The notes beneath the pieces are model-generated. The model had not been told where the DNA came from. It searched no databases and saw nothing but the letters and a program-made list of their open reading frames with translations. A stretch of DNA of 64,000 nucleotides. Origin: Peterkaempfera bronchialis. GTDB lineage: Bacteria; Actinomycetota; Actinomycetes; Streptomycetales; Streptomycetaceae. The position numbers were made by a program, and so were the translations under genes. Below are positions 1-9,115 of this stretch, in pieces. The stretch spans positions 6,564,232 to 6,628,231 of the forward strand of contig NZ_CP031264.1 in assembly GCF_003258605.2 (NCBI RefSeq). Direction: 5' to 3'. Numbering within the stretch: the first letter of the stretch is position 1; each line of letters opens with the position of its first letter.

Positions 1-9
1 GAGGCGCCC

Positions 10-489
10 ATGACCGCTCTCGCCGACACCCGGCTGCGCCCCGCCTTCGCCCCGCTCGCCGCCGCCCTGGCCCGCGCCCATGGGCTGGACGCCGAGGATC
101 TGGAGCAGGCGGTCTGGCTGCGGGCCCTGGAGCACACCGCGCGGGCCCCGCTGCCCACCGAACCGGTCGGCTGGCTGCGGTCGCTGACCGTACGCGAGTT
201 CCACCGGGCACTCGCCCCCGCCCGCGCCGAGATCCCCACCCCGCTGCCGCCCCGGCCGACCGCCGCCCCACCCGGCCGCAGCGACCTGCCGACCGCGCTC
301 CGGGCCGCCGTCCCCCTGCTGCCCGCCCGCTGCCCCGCGCTGCTCACCGCCCTGCTGGACCGCCCCGGCCTGACGTACACCCAGCTCGCCGCCGAGACCG
401 GCATCCCGCGCGGCAGCATCGGCCCCACCCGCTCCCGCTGCCTCGCCTGCCTCCGCCGCCTGCTGCGCCACCCGGCCGCATCGGGGTGA
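10..489 (+). CDS. Sigma-70-like (ECF-type) RNA polymerase sigma factor, short
   Basis: A 159-residue protein that looks like a small sigma factor. The N-terminal third (about residues 15-65) resembles region 2 of ECF-like factors in spacing only. The C-terminal part (about 105-155) reads as a region-4 helix-turn-helix, with LTYTQLAAETGIPRGSIG followed by a basic recognition helix containing two Cys residues. Between them lies a Pro/Ala-rich linker. The ATG at 10 is the only sensible start visible, but the upstream region lies outside the window. If correct, it would direct RNA polymerase to a small regulon. No anti-sigma gene is adjacent downstream. A non-sigma HTH regulator is the main alternative. 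Confidence 0.6.
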   Translation: MTALADTRLRPAFAPLAAALARAHGLDAEDLEQAVWLRALEHTARAPLPTEPVGWLRSLTVREFHRALAPARAEIPTPLPPRPTAAPPGRSDLPTALRAAVPLLPARCPALLTALLDRPGLTYTQLAAETGIPRGSIGPTRSRCLACLRRLLRHPAASG

Positions 490-816
490 GCCGCCGGGTG
501 CTCCCGTACGGCGCGAAGTGATCTAGCCCACGTCCGGGGTCCGCCAGGTTGCAAACGGCCCACGGCCGGGTAATGCCTGGGCGAACGTGCCTCTTGACGA
601 GCCCGCGCCCGCCCGGATACTGAGCGTGAGCGTGGCCGTCCTCCCGCCTGTGAGCTGCGGAATCCGTAGCGCGCGGGGTCAGCGGGAGACGGTACGCTCG
701 CGCACCATCCCCGGCCGGGAGCGATCCCCGGCACGGGTCAACCTCCGGTCAGGGCCGCCCGCGCGCACACCCTCATCCCTCGGCGCCGGGCACACACGAA
801 GGGGAGGCATGCGCAC
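490..816. other. Gene-free stretch upstream of the GNAT gene
   Basis: About 330 bases without a convincing coding region. The only structure I see is a candidate promoter (TTGACG at 594-599, 16-base spacer, GATACT at 616-621). It would give a 5' leader of nearly 190 bases to the acetyltransferase gene. No riboswitch or tRNA is recognisable. Confidence 0.5.
594..621 (+). promoter_or_regulatory. Candidate sigma-HrdB-type promoter
   Basis: TTGACG and GATACT hexamers separated by 16 bases, reading toward the acetyltransferase gene. The match to the consensus is good for a GC-rich genome. The implied transcript start is near 628. Confidence 0.4.
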
Positions 817-1344
817 ATGGGCATGAGCGTGACCATCTCGGTCGCCGACCAGAGCGACGCCGAACAGATCCTCAAGCTCCAGTACCTCTGCTACCAGGAC
901 GAGGCGGAGCTCTACGGCGACTGGGCCATCGAACCGCTGACGCAGACCCTCGACAGCCTGCGCGACGAGCTGGCCGAGCACTGCGTGCTGGTCGCCCGGC
1001 TCGGCGACGAGGTGGTCGGCTCGGTCCGCGGCTGGGTGGACGACGACGGGGTGGGCCACATCGGCCGCCTGGTGGTCCATCCCCGGATGCAGCGCCACGG
1101 CTTGGGCGGACGTCTGCTCCAGGCCGTCGAGCAGCGGCTGGCCGCCGCCGGCCGGGTCACCGCGTACCGGCTCTTCACCGGCCACCGCAGCCTGGGCAAC
1201 CAGCGGCTCTACCGCCGCCTCGGCTACCAGGAGACCGGCGTCGAGGAGATCAGCCGCAGGCTGAGCCTGGTCACCCTGGAGAAGTCGGCTCTGCCGGCGG
1301 ACGGCTGCGCCTCGGCCGTACAGGCCCTCGCGGCCAGTGCCTGA
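817..1344 (+). CDS. GNAT family N-acetyltransferase
   Basis: A 175-residue single-domain acetyltransferase of the GCN5-related fold, which transfers acetyl from acetyl-CoA to an amine. The acetyl-CoA loop is visible as VVHPRMQRHGLGGRLL (about residues 88-103, pattern Q/RxxGxG/A), and the terminal helix-strand as NQRLYRRLGYQETG (about 128-141). The substrate cannot be told from sequence. A GGGGAGG-like ribosome site lies about 10 bases before the ATG at 817; a second ATG two codons in is an alternative start. It is likely monocistronic, since the next gene has its own promoter-like sequence. Confidence 0.85.
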   Translation: MGMSVTISVADQSDAEQILKLQYLCYQDEAELYGDWAIEPLTQTLDSLRDELAEHCVLVARLGDEVVGSVRGWVDDDGVGHIGRLVVHPRMQRHGLGGRLLQAVEQRLAAAGRVTAYRLFTGHRSLGNQRLYRRLGYQETGVEEISRRLSLVTLEKSALPADGCASAVQALAASA

Positions 1345-1480
1345 GCCTGGTGCCTCGCAGATCCCGGCACCCGCAGATCCCGCAGGCCCCGCCTCCCTCC
1401 GAGCGGGGCTTGCGCCCTGTGGGCGGTCTCACGCCGGGGCCGTCCGTCCGGCGGTCGGGCGGCGGGTACAGTCGAAGATC

Positions 1481-2143
1481 ATGGACATAGCCGCAGACGC
1501 CCTGCTCTTCGACATGGACGGCACCCTGGTCGACTCCACTCCGGCGGTCCACCGCTGCTGGACGGCCTGGATGGGCGAATACGGTCTGACCGAGGCGGAC
1601 TTCGCCCGGATCCTCACCCATGGCCGCCCTGCGGTGGAGATCATCCGGGATGTGCTCCCCCCGGCGCAGCTGGCCGACGGCGGCCTCGCCGCAGCGCTGC
1701 GCCGGATCGAGGAGCTGGAGGTCGCGGACACCGAGGGCACCGTGGCGCTGCCAGGCGCCGCCGCGCTGCTGGAGTCGCTGCCGACCGACCGCTGGGCCGT
1801 GGTGACCTCCGCGACCCGGGCGCTGGCCGAGGTGCGGCTCGCGGCGTCCGGACTGCCCGCCCCGCTGCTGGTGACGGCCGACGACATCACCCGGGGCAAG
1901 CCCGATCCCGAGCCGTTCCTGCTGGCGGCGCGGCAGTTGGGCGTCGACCCGGCGCGCTGCCTGGTGGTGGAGGACGCCCCGGCGGGCCTGGCCGCCGCGC
2001 GGGCCGCCGGGATGCGCTCCGTTGCCGTCACCACCACCCACGACCGCGCCGAACTGGCCGCCGACGTGGTCGTGGAGGGCCTGCACCGGATCTGGGCGAC
2101 CGATGTGCCGAGCGGCCTGCGGATCCGGGCGATGGCCGTCTGA
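1481..2143 (+). CDS. HAD superfamily phosphatase (sugar-phosphatase / phosphoglycolate-phosphatase-like)
   Basis: A 220-residue haloacid-dehalogenase phosphatase. Motif I is FDMDGTLVDS near the N-terminus (nucleophile and acid Asp). Motif II is VVTSATR, motif III the Lys of GKPDPEPF, and motif IV VVEDAPAG. The cap lies between motifs I and II, as in the beta-phosphoglucomutase/sugar-phosphatase subfamily. I start it at ATG 1481, which places motif I about 10 residues in as usual; the longer reading to 1337 adds only low-complexity residues. A TACAGT box at 1467-1472 ends 8 bases before this ATG, suggesting leaderless transcription. The substrate is unknown, probably a small sugar phosphate. 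Confidence 0.85.
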   Translation: MDIAADALLFDMDGTLVDSTPAVHRCWTAWMGEYGLTEADFARILTHGRPAVEIIRDVLPPAQLADGGLAAALRRIEELEVADTEGTVALPGAAALLESLPTDRWAVVTSATRALAEVRLAASGLPAPLLVTADDITRGKPDPEPFLLAARQLGVDPARCLVVEDAPAGLAAARAAGMRSVAVTTTHDRAELAADVVVEGLHRIWATDVPSGLRIRAMAV

Positions 2144-2185
2144 CGAACGGCCGCTGTCCGCAATGCGGACTCCATGGCCCAGCAT

Positions 2186-2215
2186 TTGGGAGACGACACC
2201 CCCGTCTGGTTTACT
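2186..2215 (+). promoter_or_regulatory. Promoter of the met leader / metNIQ operon
   Basis: TTGGGA at 2186-2191, an 18-base spacer, then TTTACT at 2210-2215. The expected transcript start, 7 bases further on, falls on the ATG of the leader peptide at 2222, so the leader mRNA is probably leaderless. Confidence 0.5.
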
Positions 2216-2221
2216 GAGGCC

Positions 2222-2305
2222 ATGACGACGACGGCGAACCGCACCCCCACCGGCACCATGCCGGCAGGTGGCCGTGCGATGTGCCGTCGAATGTGTGCCC
2301 GCTGA
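2222..2305 (+). CDS. Met/Cys-containing leader peptide upstream of metNIQ
   Basis: A 27-codon open frame ending in AMCRRMCAR just before its TGA. Streptomycetes carry many short leader peptides of this style ahead of sulfur-assimilation and methionine/cysteine uptake genes; the closely spaced Met and Cys codons suggest ribosome-mediated attenuation. A promoter-like pair lies immediately upstream, with the ATG at the expected transcript start. The next 40 bases can fold into a hairpin: GGGT at 2306-2309 with an ACCC enclosing CTCGC/GCGAG. The frame is too short to judge by coding statistics, so the call rests on composition, position and the downstream operon. Confidence 0.6.
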   Translation: MTTTANRTPTGTMPAGGRAMCRRMCAR

Positions 2306-2581
2306 GGGTCCCCGCACCAGCCTCGCGCCCCGAAGCGAGACCCCCGCGCGCCGCCTCGGCGGAGAGCGCCCTGCCCCCTCCTGCTGACATGCTGCCAGTT
2401 CTCTCTTCGCGCACCGAGCGCCCCCGCTCCGCGGGCATCCTCCGCTGCCGGCTTGCCCATCACGCGCAGCCGCCGGGCATGCGCCGCAGCTGAGCCCCGC
2501 CGCGCCCGCACACCCCCCATTGCCCCACCCCCCGCCGAACTTTGCGCCGCGGCATGCCGCCGCCGTGCCCCCGACCCACGG
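2306..2581 (+). promoter_or_regulatory. metNIQ leader region (candidate attenuator)
   Basis: About 275 bases between the leader peptide and metN, C-rich and purine-poor. It begins with a nested hairpin and has no open frame of its own. I looked for SAM-I, SAM-II and SAM-IV core patterns and did not find them. Attenuation coupled to translation of the upstream leader peptide is the simplest hypothesis. Confidence 0.35.
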
Positions 2582-3612
<1,031 letters not shown>

Positions 3613-3616
<4 letters not shown>

Positions 3617-4437
3617 CCTGGGACGAGATGCGCCCGCTGCTGGAGACCGCCACCCGCGAGACGCTCTCCATGGTCGGCATCGCCACCCTGGTCGCCCTGC
3701 TGGTCGGCCTGCCGATCGGCGTGCTGCTGGTGCTCACCGACCGGGGCGGGCTGCTCCGCAACCGGCCGGTCAACAAGGCCGTCGGCGCGGTCGTCAATGT
3801 CGGCCGCTCCCTGCCGTTCATCATCCTGATGCTGGCGCTGACCTCCTTCACCCGCTGGGTGGTCGGCACCTCCCTCGGCTGGGAGGCCGCCTCCGTACCG
3901 CTCGCCGTCGGCGCCGTCCCCTTCTACGCCCGGCTGGTGGAGACCTCGGTCCGCGAGGTCGACGGCGGCCTGGTGGAAGCCGTCCAGGCGATGGGCGGCT
4001 CCACCTGGACGGTGGTCCGCAAGGCCCTGCTGCCGGAGGCGCTGCCCTCCCTGGTGGCCGGCCTGACCACCACCGTCATCGCCGTCGTCGGCTACTCCGC
4101 GATGGCCGGCACCGTCGGGGGCGGCGGGCTCGGCACCCTCGCCTACACCTACGGCTATATGCGCTTCGAGACCGACTTCATGGTCGTCATCGTGATCGAG
4201 CTGATCATCCTGGTCACCCTCGTCCAGCTGATCGGCGACCTCGCCGTACGGTCCCTGGGCCAGCGCGGCCGAGGGACCGGCCCGGTCCGGCTGCTGCGCC
4301 GCCGCGGCGCAGCGACCGCCGTGACCGTACCCGCCCAGCAGACCACCCCCGGCGGGGAGACACCCGCCCCCGGGTCCGCCGACTCGACCGGGGACGGCAC
4401 CGCAGCCGCCCCGGCGTCGGCCGCCTCCCCGCGATAG
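3613..4437 (+). CDS. metI: Methionine ABC transporter permease MetI
   Basis: A 274-residue inner-membrane permease with about five transmembrane helices. The ABC-permease coupling region is visible as EAVQAMGGSTWTVVRKALLP (the EAA loop that docks on MetN). MetI proteins are usually near 220 residues; the extra 55 residues here form a hydrophilic Pro/Ala/Thr-rich C-terminal tail after the last helix, of unknown role. The ATG overlaps the metN stop (ATGA), implying translational coupling. Confidence 0.92.
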
Positions 4438-4504
4438 CACCCTCAGCCCACCGGGCCGCGACCCCGGACCGGCGGGCACCCCGATATGGAGAAAGGCACT
4501 CTTC

Positions 4505-5353
4505 GTGCGTAACGCCATCAAGCTCACCACCACCCTCCTCGCCGCCGGCGGCCTGGCTCTCGGCCTCACCGCCTGCGGCAGCGACTCCTCGTCGTCCACC
4601 TCCGCAGGCAGCCCCGCAGGTAGTTCGGACAAGGCCCTGGTCGTCGCGGCCAGCCCCACCCCGCACGCCCTGATCCTCACGTACGTCAAGGACCACCTGG
4701 CCGCCAAGGCCGGCCTCAAGCTGGAGATCAAGGAGGTCACCGACTATGTGACCCCCAACACCGCCGTGCAGGACGGCTCGGCCGACGCCAACTTCTTCCA
4801 GCACCAGCCCTACCTGGACGACTTCAACAAGCAGCACGGCACCGACATCGTCTCCGTGGAGCCCGTCCACCTGGAGCCGCTCGGCGTCTACTCCAAGAAG
4901 GTCAAGAGCCTCGCCGAGCTGCCCTCCGGCGCCACCGTCGCGGTCCCCAACGACGCCACCAACGAGGGCCGGGCGCTCAAGCTGCTCGCGGACAACAACG
5001 TGATCACCCTCAAGGACGGCGCCGGCACCACCGCCACCGTCCGCGACATCACCGGCAACCCCAAGAACCTCAAGTGGAAGGAGCTGGAGGCCGCCCAGCT
5101 GCCCCGCGCCCTCGCCGACGTGGACGCCGCCGTGATCAACGGCAACTACGCGCTGGACTCCGGCCTCAAGCCGGCCACGGACGCCATCGCCGTGGAGAAG
5201 GCCGAGGGCAACCCGTACGCCAACATCCTGGCCGTCAAGAAGGGCAAGGAGAGCGACCCCCGGGTGAAGAAGCTCGCCGAGCTGCTGCACTCGCCCGAGG
5301 TCAAGAAGTACATCGAGGACACCTTCAACGGGTCCGTCATCCCGGCGTTCTGA
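4505..5353 (+). CDS. metQ: Methionine-binding lipoprotein MetQ (NlpA family)
   Basis: A 282-residue extracytoplasmic substrate-binding lipoprotein. The N-terminus is a lipoprotein signal with the lipobox LTAC at about residues 20-23, followed by a Ser-rich linker. The mature domain has family features such as TPHALIL, NFFQHQPYLDDFN and VAVPNDATNEGRALKLL. It delivers methionine to the MetI/MetN channel. GTG at 4505 is preceded by GGAGAAAGG. The gene lies 67 bases after metI in the same operon, and a strong hairpin follows it. Confidence 0.93.
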   Translation: MRNAIKLTTTLLAAGGLALGLTACGSDSSSSTSAGSPAGSSDKALVVAASPTPHALILTYVKDHLAAKAGLKLEIKEVTDYVTPNTAVQDGSADANFFQHQPYLDDFNKQHGTDIVSVEPVHLEPLGVYSKKVKSLAELPSGATVAVPNDATNEGRALKLLADNNVITLKDGAGTTATVRDITGNPKNLKWKELEAAQLPRALADVDAAVINGNYALDSGLKPATDAIAVEKAEGNPYANILAVKKGKESDPRVKKLAELLHSPEVKKYIEDTFNGSVIPAF

Positions 5354-5377
5354 CGCCGGCGCCCGCAACCGGGCCTG

Positions 5378-5423
5378 CCCACCGGGTCCGAGCCCCGTAC
5401 ACAGGGGGGCTCAGACCCGGTGG
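5378..5423. terminator. Bidirectional terminator between metQ and the methyltransferase gene
   Basis: Near-perfect inverted repeat: CCCACCGGGTC...AGCCCC pairs with GGGGCT...GACCCGGTGGG around an 8-base loop. It separates two convergent genes, and its right arm contains the stop codon of the minus-strand gene. Confidence 0.75.
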
Positions 5424-6178
5424 GTCCAGTACACATCGGTGGTGTACGGCAGCTCGATCCGGTCGCCGTGCCGGGTCTGCGGATGCGCCCGCAGCACCGC
5501 GTCGACCTCCGCCCGCACCCGCTGCTGCTCGGCCGCGTCCAGCGCCGCGATGATGCTGCTGGACGCCATCCGCTCCAGCACCCCCTCCCGGGTCACCGGA
5601 TGCGGATTGGGCAGATGCCGCTCCTGGATGTCCGACCAGCCCGGCCGCTGCTCCAGCAGCCTGCGCCACCGGCCGTCCAGATGGCTCGGCAGCCCCTCCG
5701 GGGCCCGGCCGAAGTAGATCCGCTGGAAGTCGCGCACCCATGGCACCGACGCGTCGAAGGTGTTCCACACCAGGGCCAGCGCCCCACCCGGCCGCACCAC
5801 GCGCTCCACCTCGGCCAGCGCCTCGTCCTGCCGGAACCAGTGCCAGGACTGCGCCGCCACCACCACGTCCACCGAGCCGTCCGGCAGCCCGGTCGCCTCG
5901 CCCGTGCCCTCGCCCACCTCGACCCCGGGCAGCAGCTCCGCCAGCCGGGCCCGCATCGCCGCCACCGGCTCCAGTGCGATCACCCGGGCCCCGGTCAGCG
6001 CCAGCAGCCGGGTGAACTTGCCGGTGCCCGCCCCCAGGTCCACCACCGTACGGCCGCGCTCCAGCCGGACCGCGTCGGCGAGTTCGCGGATCACCGGCAG
6101 CGGATAGGACGGCCGGGACCGCTCGTAGGCGTCCGCCGCCCGCTGGTACCCGACCCCTGCCGCCTGGTGAACCGTCAC
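5411..6178 (-). CDS. Class I SAM-dependent methyltransferase
   Basis: A 255-residue small-molecule methyltransferase. The SAM-binding motif I is VVDLGAGTGKFTRLLA at about residues 40-55, followed by the acidic end of strand 2 (ALEP), the motif-II-like DVVVAAQSWHWF and the post-motif RVVRPGGALALVWNTF. This arrangement resembles the UbiE/trans-aconitate methyltransferase group; the substrate is not predictable. I choose GTG at 6178, which gives VTVHQAAG as N-terminus. Upstream codons in the same frame extend only into low-complexity sequence. It converges on metQ. Confidence 0.82.
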   Translation of the reverse strand: MTVHQAAGVGYQRAADAYERSRPSYPLPVIRELADAVRLERGRTVVDLGAGTGKFTRLLALTGARVIALEPVAAMRARLAELLPGVEVGEGTGEATGLPDGSVDVVVAAQSWHWFRQDEALAEVERVVRPGGALALVWNTFDASVPWVRDFQRIYFGRAPEGLPSHLDGRWRRLLEQRPGWSDIQERHLPNPHPVTREGVLERMASSSIIAALDAAEQQRVRAEVDAVLRAHPQTRHGDRIELPYTTDVYWTHRV

Positions 6179-6478
6179 GCCCCCTGACGCTATCAGCCGC
6201 AGGTGGACGCCACACGAACGCCGTGCGGCGCGCGGTCGGCGCCGACCCACCGCCGATCCGGCACCGATCCGGCACCGATCCGAAGCCGATCCGGCGCCGC
6301 GCGGTGGCCCCAAGCCGCTGCACCGCGACCCGCGATGCTGCATGCTGCTGTATCCGCGCCGCGTCCCGATGGCGTCGGCCCTGCACATGACGCATGATCA
6401 CTGGGTCACCGCCGCCGCACCGTCCCCCGGCGGCGCGGGGCGTACCGTGAGTGCACGACCCGGCGAGGAGAGACGGCC

Positions 6479-7123
6479 ATGGCATCCACCTTCCCCGAGA
6501 CCGCCATCAGCACCGACCGGCTGCTGCTGCGCCCCTTCGAGGAGGAGGACGTCCCCGCCCTGGTGGAGATGATGAACGACGAGCTGGTCCGCTGCTGGAC
6601 CGCCGTCCCCGACCCTTACACCGAGCACCACGCCCGCACCTGGCTGCGCTCCACCGCCCCCGAGAACCGGGCGCGCGGCCATGGCATCGCCTTCGCCGTC
6701 ACCGAGGACCTCACCCAGCGCATGGTCGGCGTCATCCACCTCCAGGGCACCGACTGGCGGCTGCGCTCCACCGAGGCAGGACTGGTCATCGCCCCCTGGG
6801 CGCGCGGCGAGGGCTACGCCCCCGAGGCGCTGCTCGGCGTCGCCCAGTGGCTCTTCGAGGACCAGCGGTTCGAACGGCTGGAGCTGCGCACCGCCGCAGG
6901 CAACTCCGCCGCCCAGCAGGTCGCCCAGAAGGCGGGCTGCATCAGCGAGGGGGTGCTGCGCAGCGCCACGATAGTGCGGGGCGGCGAACCGGGCGGCGGG
7001 GGCGCCGAGACCCGTACCGACCTGATCGTCTGGAGCCTGCTCCCGGAGGACCTGGAGATCCCGGCCGTCCGCACCCCCGGCAGCCTGGGCCTGGCCGACG
7101 ACCGGTACGCCAGCTGGGTCTGA
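6479..7123 (+). CDS. GNAT N-acetyltransferase, RimJ/RimL type
   Basis: A 214-residue acetyltransferase. It opens with TDRLLLRPFEEEDVPAL, the typical RimJ/RimL N-terminus. The acetyl-CoA site is IAPWARGEGYAPEAL (about residues 105-119) and the terminal motif is NSAAQQVAQKAGCISEGVLR. Members acetylate ribosomal-protein N-termini or small amines; the substrate here is open. The ATG at 6479 has a GAGGAGA site 8 bases upstream. It stands alone between the divergent methyltransferase and cbiET. Confidence 0.85.
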   Translation: MASTFPETAISTDRLLLRPFEEEDVPALVEMMNDELVRCWTAVPDPYTEHHARTWLRSTAPENRARGHGIAFAVTEDLTQRMVGVIHLQGTDWRLRSTEAGLVIAPWARGEGYAPEALLGVAQWLFEDQRFERLELRTAAGNSAAQQVAQKAGCISEGVLRSATIVRGGEPGGGGAETRTDLIVWSLLPEDLEIPAVRTPGSLGLADDRYASWV

Positions 7124-7291
7124 GGCATCCGGCACGCCGGTGATCGATACCGGTACGCTCCTCGCGGGCGCCCGCCCGGAGCCGCGCCGGACGCGGACCG
7201 GGCGCCGGGTGCCCGGCCACCGGGCGCAGGGGGACCCCGGAGCTCGGATGGACCCCCGTTCGGTTACGGACAGTGAGGGAGAGCAGCCGGG

Positions 7292-8590
7292 ATGGCTGAC
7301 CGGGTCACGGTCATCGGGTGGGACGGGACTCCGCTGACGGAGGCCGCACGCGCGGCACTGGGCGCCGCCACGCTGGTAGCGGGCGCCCCCTATCAACTCG
7401 CCGCGCTGGAACTCCCGCGCGGCGCCGAGCGGATGGTGCTGGGCAGCGTGGAACTCGCCGCCCGCCGCATCGCCGACCACCGGGGCGCGGCCGTGGTGGT
7501 CGCCGAGGGCGACCCCGGCTTCTTCGGCGTGGTGCGCACCCTGCGCAGGCCCGAGTTCGGCCTGGAGCTGGAGGTGCTGCCCGCCGTCTCCTCGGTCGCC
7601 GCCGCCTTCGCCCGGGCCGGCATGCCCTGGGACGACGCCTTGGTGGTCTCCGCCCACGGGCGGCGGCTGCGCCGCGCCGCCAACGTCTGCCGGGCCAATC
7701 CCAAGGTCGCGGTGCTCACCGCGCCCGGCGCTGGCCCCACCGAACTCGCCCTGATGCTCCGTGATGTGCACCGCACCTTCGTGGTCTGCGAGGCGCTGGG
7801 CACCCCCGAGGAGGAGATCAGCGTGCTGACCTCCGAGCGGGTCCCCGACCATGTCTGGCGCGACCCCAATGTGGTGCTGGTGGTCGGCGGGCACACCCGG
7901 AGCAGCACCGAGGCCGCCGGCTGGCTCGCCGGGCGGCCGGTCGACTTCCCCGGCCCGGTACGCGGCTGGGCGCTGGACGCCGAGGCGTACGCGGCACACG
8001 ACCGCCCGGCCGGTGTCACCACCGGCGCCGCCCCCGAACCCGCCGAGCCGGACCGGGCCGTCGGCGGACCCGCCGCACTGCCGCCCGCCGCCCGGGCGCT
8101 GGCCCTCGCCCGGCTCGGGCCGCGCCCCGGCGACCTGCTCTGGTCGGTCGGCGCGGGCAGCGGCTCGCTGGCGGTGGAGGCGGCACGTTTCGGCGCCGCA
8201 GTGGCCGCCGTGGAGCCGGATGCCGATGCCTGCGGGCAGATCGCCGTCAATGCCCGCCGCTACGGGGTCGAGATCGAAGTGGTGCACGGAGCCGCGCCGG
8301 AGGTGCTGGGGGAGTTGCCGGAGCCCGATGTGGTCGCCGTCGAGCACAGCGGCGCCGAGGTGGTCGCCGCCTGCCTGGCCCGGCGGCCCGAGCGGATGGT
8401 GGCCGTACCCCGCACGCTGCCGGAGGCGGAGGAGTTCCGCCGGGCCTTCGCCAAGGCCGGGTACCGCGCCGAGGGCGCCCTGGTACAGGGCTCCACGCTG
8501 CTGCCGCCGGAGGAGCCGGTCGCCGGGGAGGGGCACACCCTGACGGCGGCCGTACCGGTGCTGCTGCTCTGGGGCGAGCGCCGGACCTGA
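7292..8590 (+). CDS. cobL: Precorrin-6Y C5,15-methyltransferase (decarboxylating), CbiET fusion
   Basis: A 432-residue two-domain cobalamin enzyme. Residues 1-210 are the CbiE tetrapyrrole methylase, with AEGDPGFFGVVRTL as the SAM loop. Residues about 245-430 are the CbiT Rossmann methyltransferase, with LLWSVGAGSGSLAVEAA as motif I. It methylates C5 and C15 of precorrin-6Y and decarboxylates the acetate chain. CbiE and CbiT are fused as in aerobic-pathway CobL. The ATG at 7292 follows a GAGGGAG site. The bluB-cobT and cysG-like genes downstream belong to the same vitamin pathway, though a 525-base gap intervenes. Confidence 0.92.
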   Translation: MADRVTVIGWDGTPLTEAARAALGAATLVAGAPYQLAALELPRGAERMVLGSVELAARRIADHRGAAVVVAEGDPGFFGVVRTLRRPEFGLELEVLPAVSSVAAAFARAGMPWDDALVVSAHGRRLRRAANVCRANPKVAVLTAPGAGPTELALMLRDVHRTFVVCEALGTPEEEISVLTSERVPDHVWRDPNVVLVVGGHTRSSTEAAGWLAGRPVDFPGPVRGWALDAEAYAAHDRPAGVTTGAAPEPAEPDRAVGGPAALPPAARALALARLGPRPGDLLWSVGAGSGSLAVEAARFGAAVAAVEPDADACGQIAVNARRYGVEIEVVHGAAPEVLGELPEPDVVAVEHSGAEVVAACLARRPERMVAVPRTLPEAEEFRRAFAKAGYRAEGALVQGSTLLPPEEPVAGEGHTLTAAVPVLLLWGERRT

Positions 8591-9115
8591 CCCGGCCTCG
8601 GCTCACGACGCGGCCGGATCACCGCTGTCCACGATCCGGACGAACGCGGTCGTATCCGCCGGGAAAGGGCACCACCCTGACCCGATGTCCGCCCAGGCCG
8701 GTAGTCTGACGTCCGGTTGTCTCCGCGGCGGTGCGGCGGCCAGGACTCCGGTGACCCCGGATCCCGACCACGACGTGGCGGAGCCCACACCGGGTGAACG
8801 TGTGCACATATGCCGCCGGGCGGCCCGGGCCGGAAGAATGCCCTGATGTCCGGGGGCGGTCGTGCCGGTTGCCCCGGGTCCGTCGTTGTTGTAGCGGCAG
8901 GTCGGTTGTCCGGCCGGTCGCCTGCGGAGCGGAGGACCGGACGGGACCACGGTTGCCGTGCTTGCGCGGCCGCCTCCCTCGGCCTCCGGCCGGGGGACCC
9001 CCATCACGCGACGGGGCGGGTCCGACTGTGGTCCGGCCCCCGAGCGGGGTCGGGTGCTGCGGTCGACGATCGCGCCGCCAAGGACGCCTGTGCGGCCCTG
9101 GAAGGAGTTTCTGAG
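8591..9115. other. Gene-free region ahead of bluB-cobT
   Basis: 525 bases with no credible coding sequence on either strand. I searched by eye for a cobalamin riboswitch (B12 box, paired core) and found none. It holds a palindromic element at 8973-9003 and the palindrome TGTGCACA near 8802-8809, but no strong promoter match. Confidence 0.5.
8973..9003. repeat. Palindromic GC-rich element
   Basis: The sequence CCTCGGCC TCC GGCCGGGG with flanking CCTCC and GGACCCCCA forms a compact hairpin. Similar C-run/G-run palindromes are scattered between genes in streptomycete chromosomes, so this may be one copy of a dispersed family. A genome-wide count would be needed to show that. Confidence 0.35.

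Noticed and set aside
2306-2581. SAM riboswitch before metNIQ
   Set aside because: None of the SAM-I, SAM-II or SAM-IV conserved cores can be traced; the leader peptide is the better explanation.
8591-9115. Cobalamin riboswitch before bluB-cobT
   Set aside because: Position fits, but I find no B12 box or paired core; only a palindrome of another kind is present.
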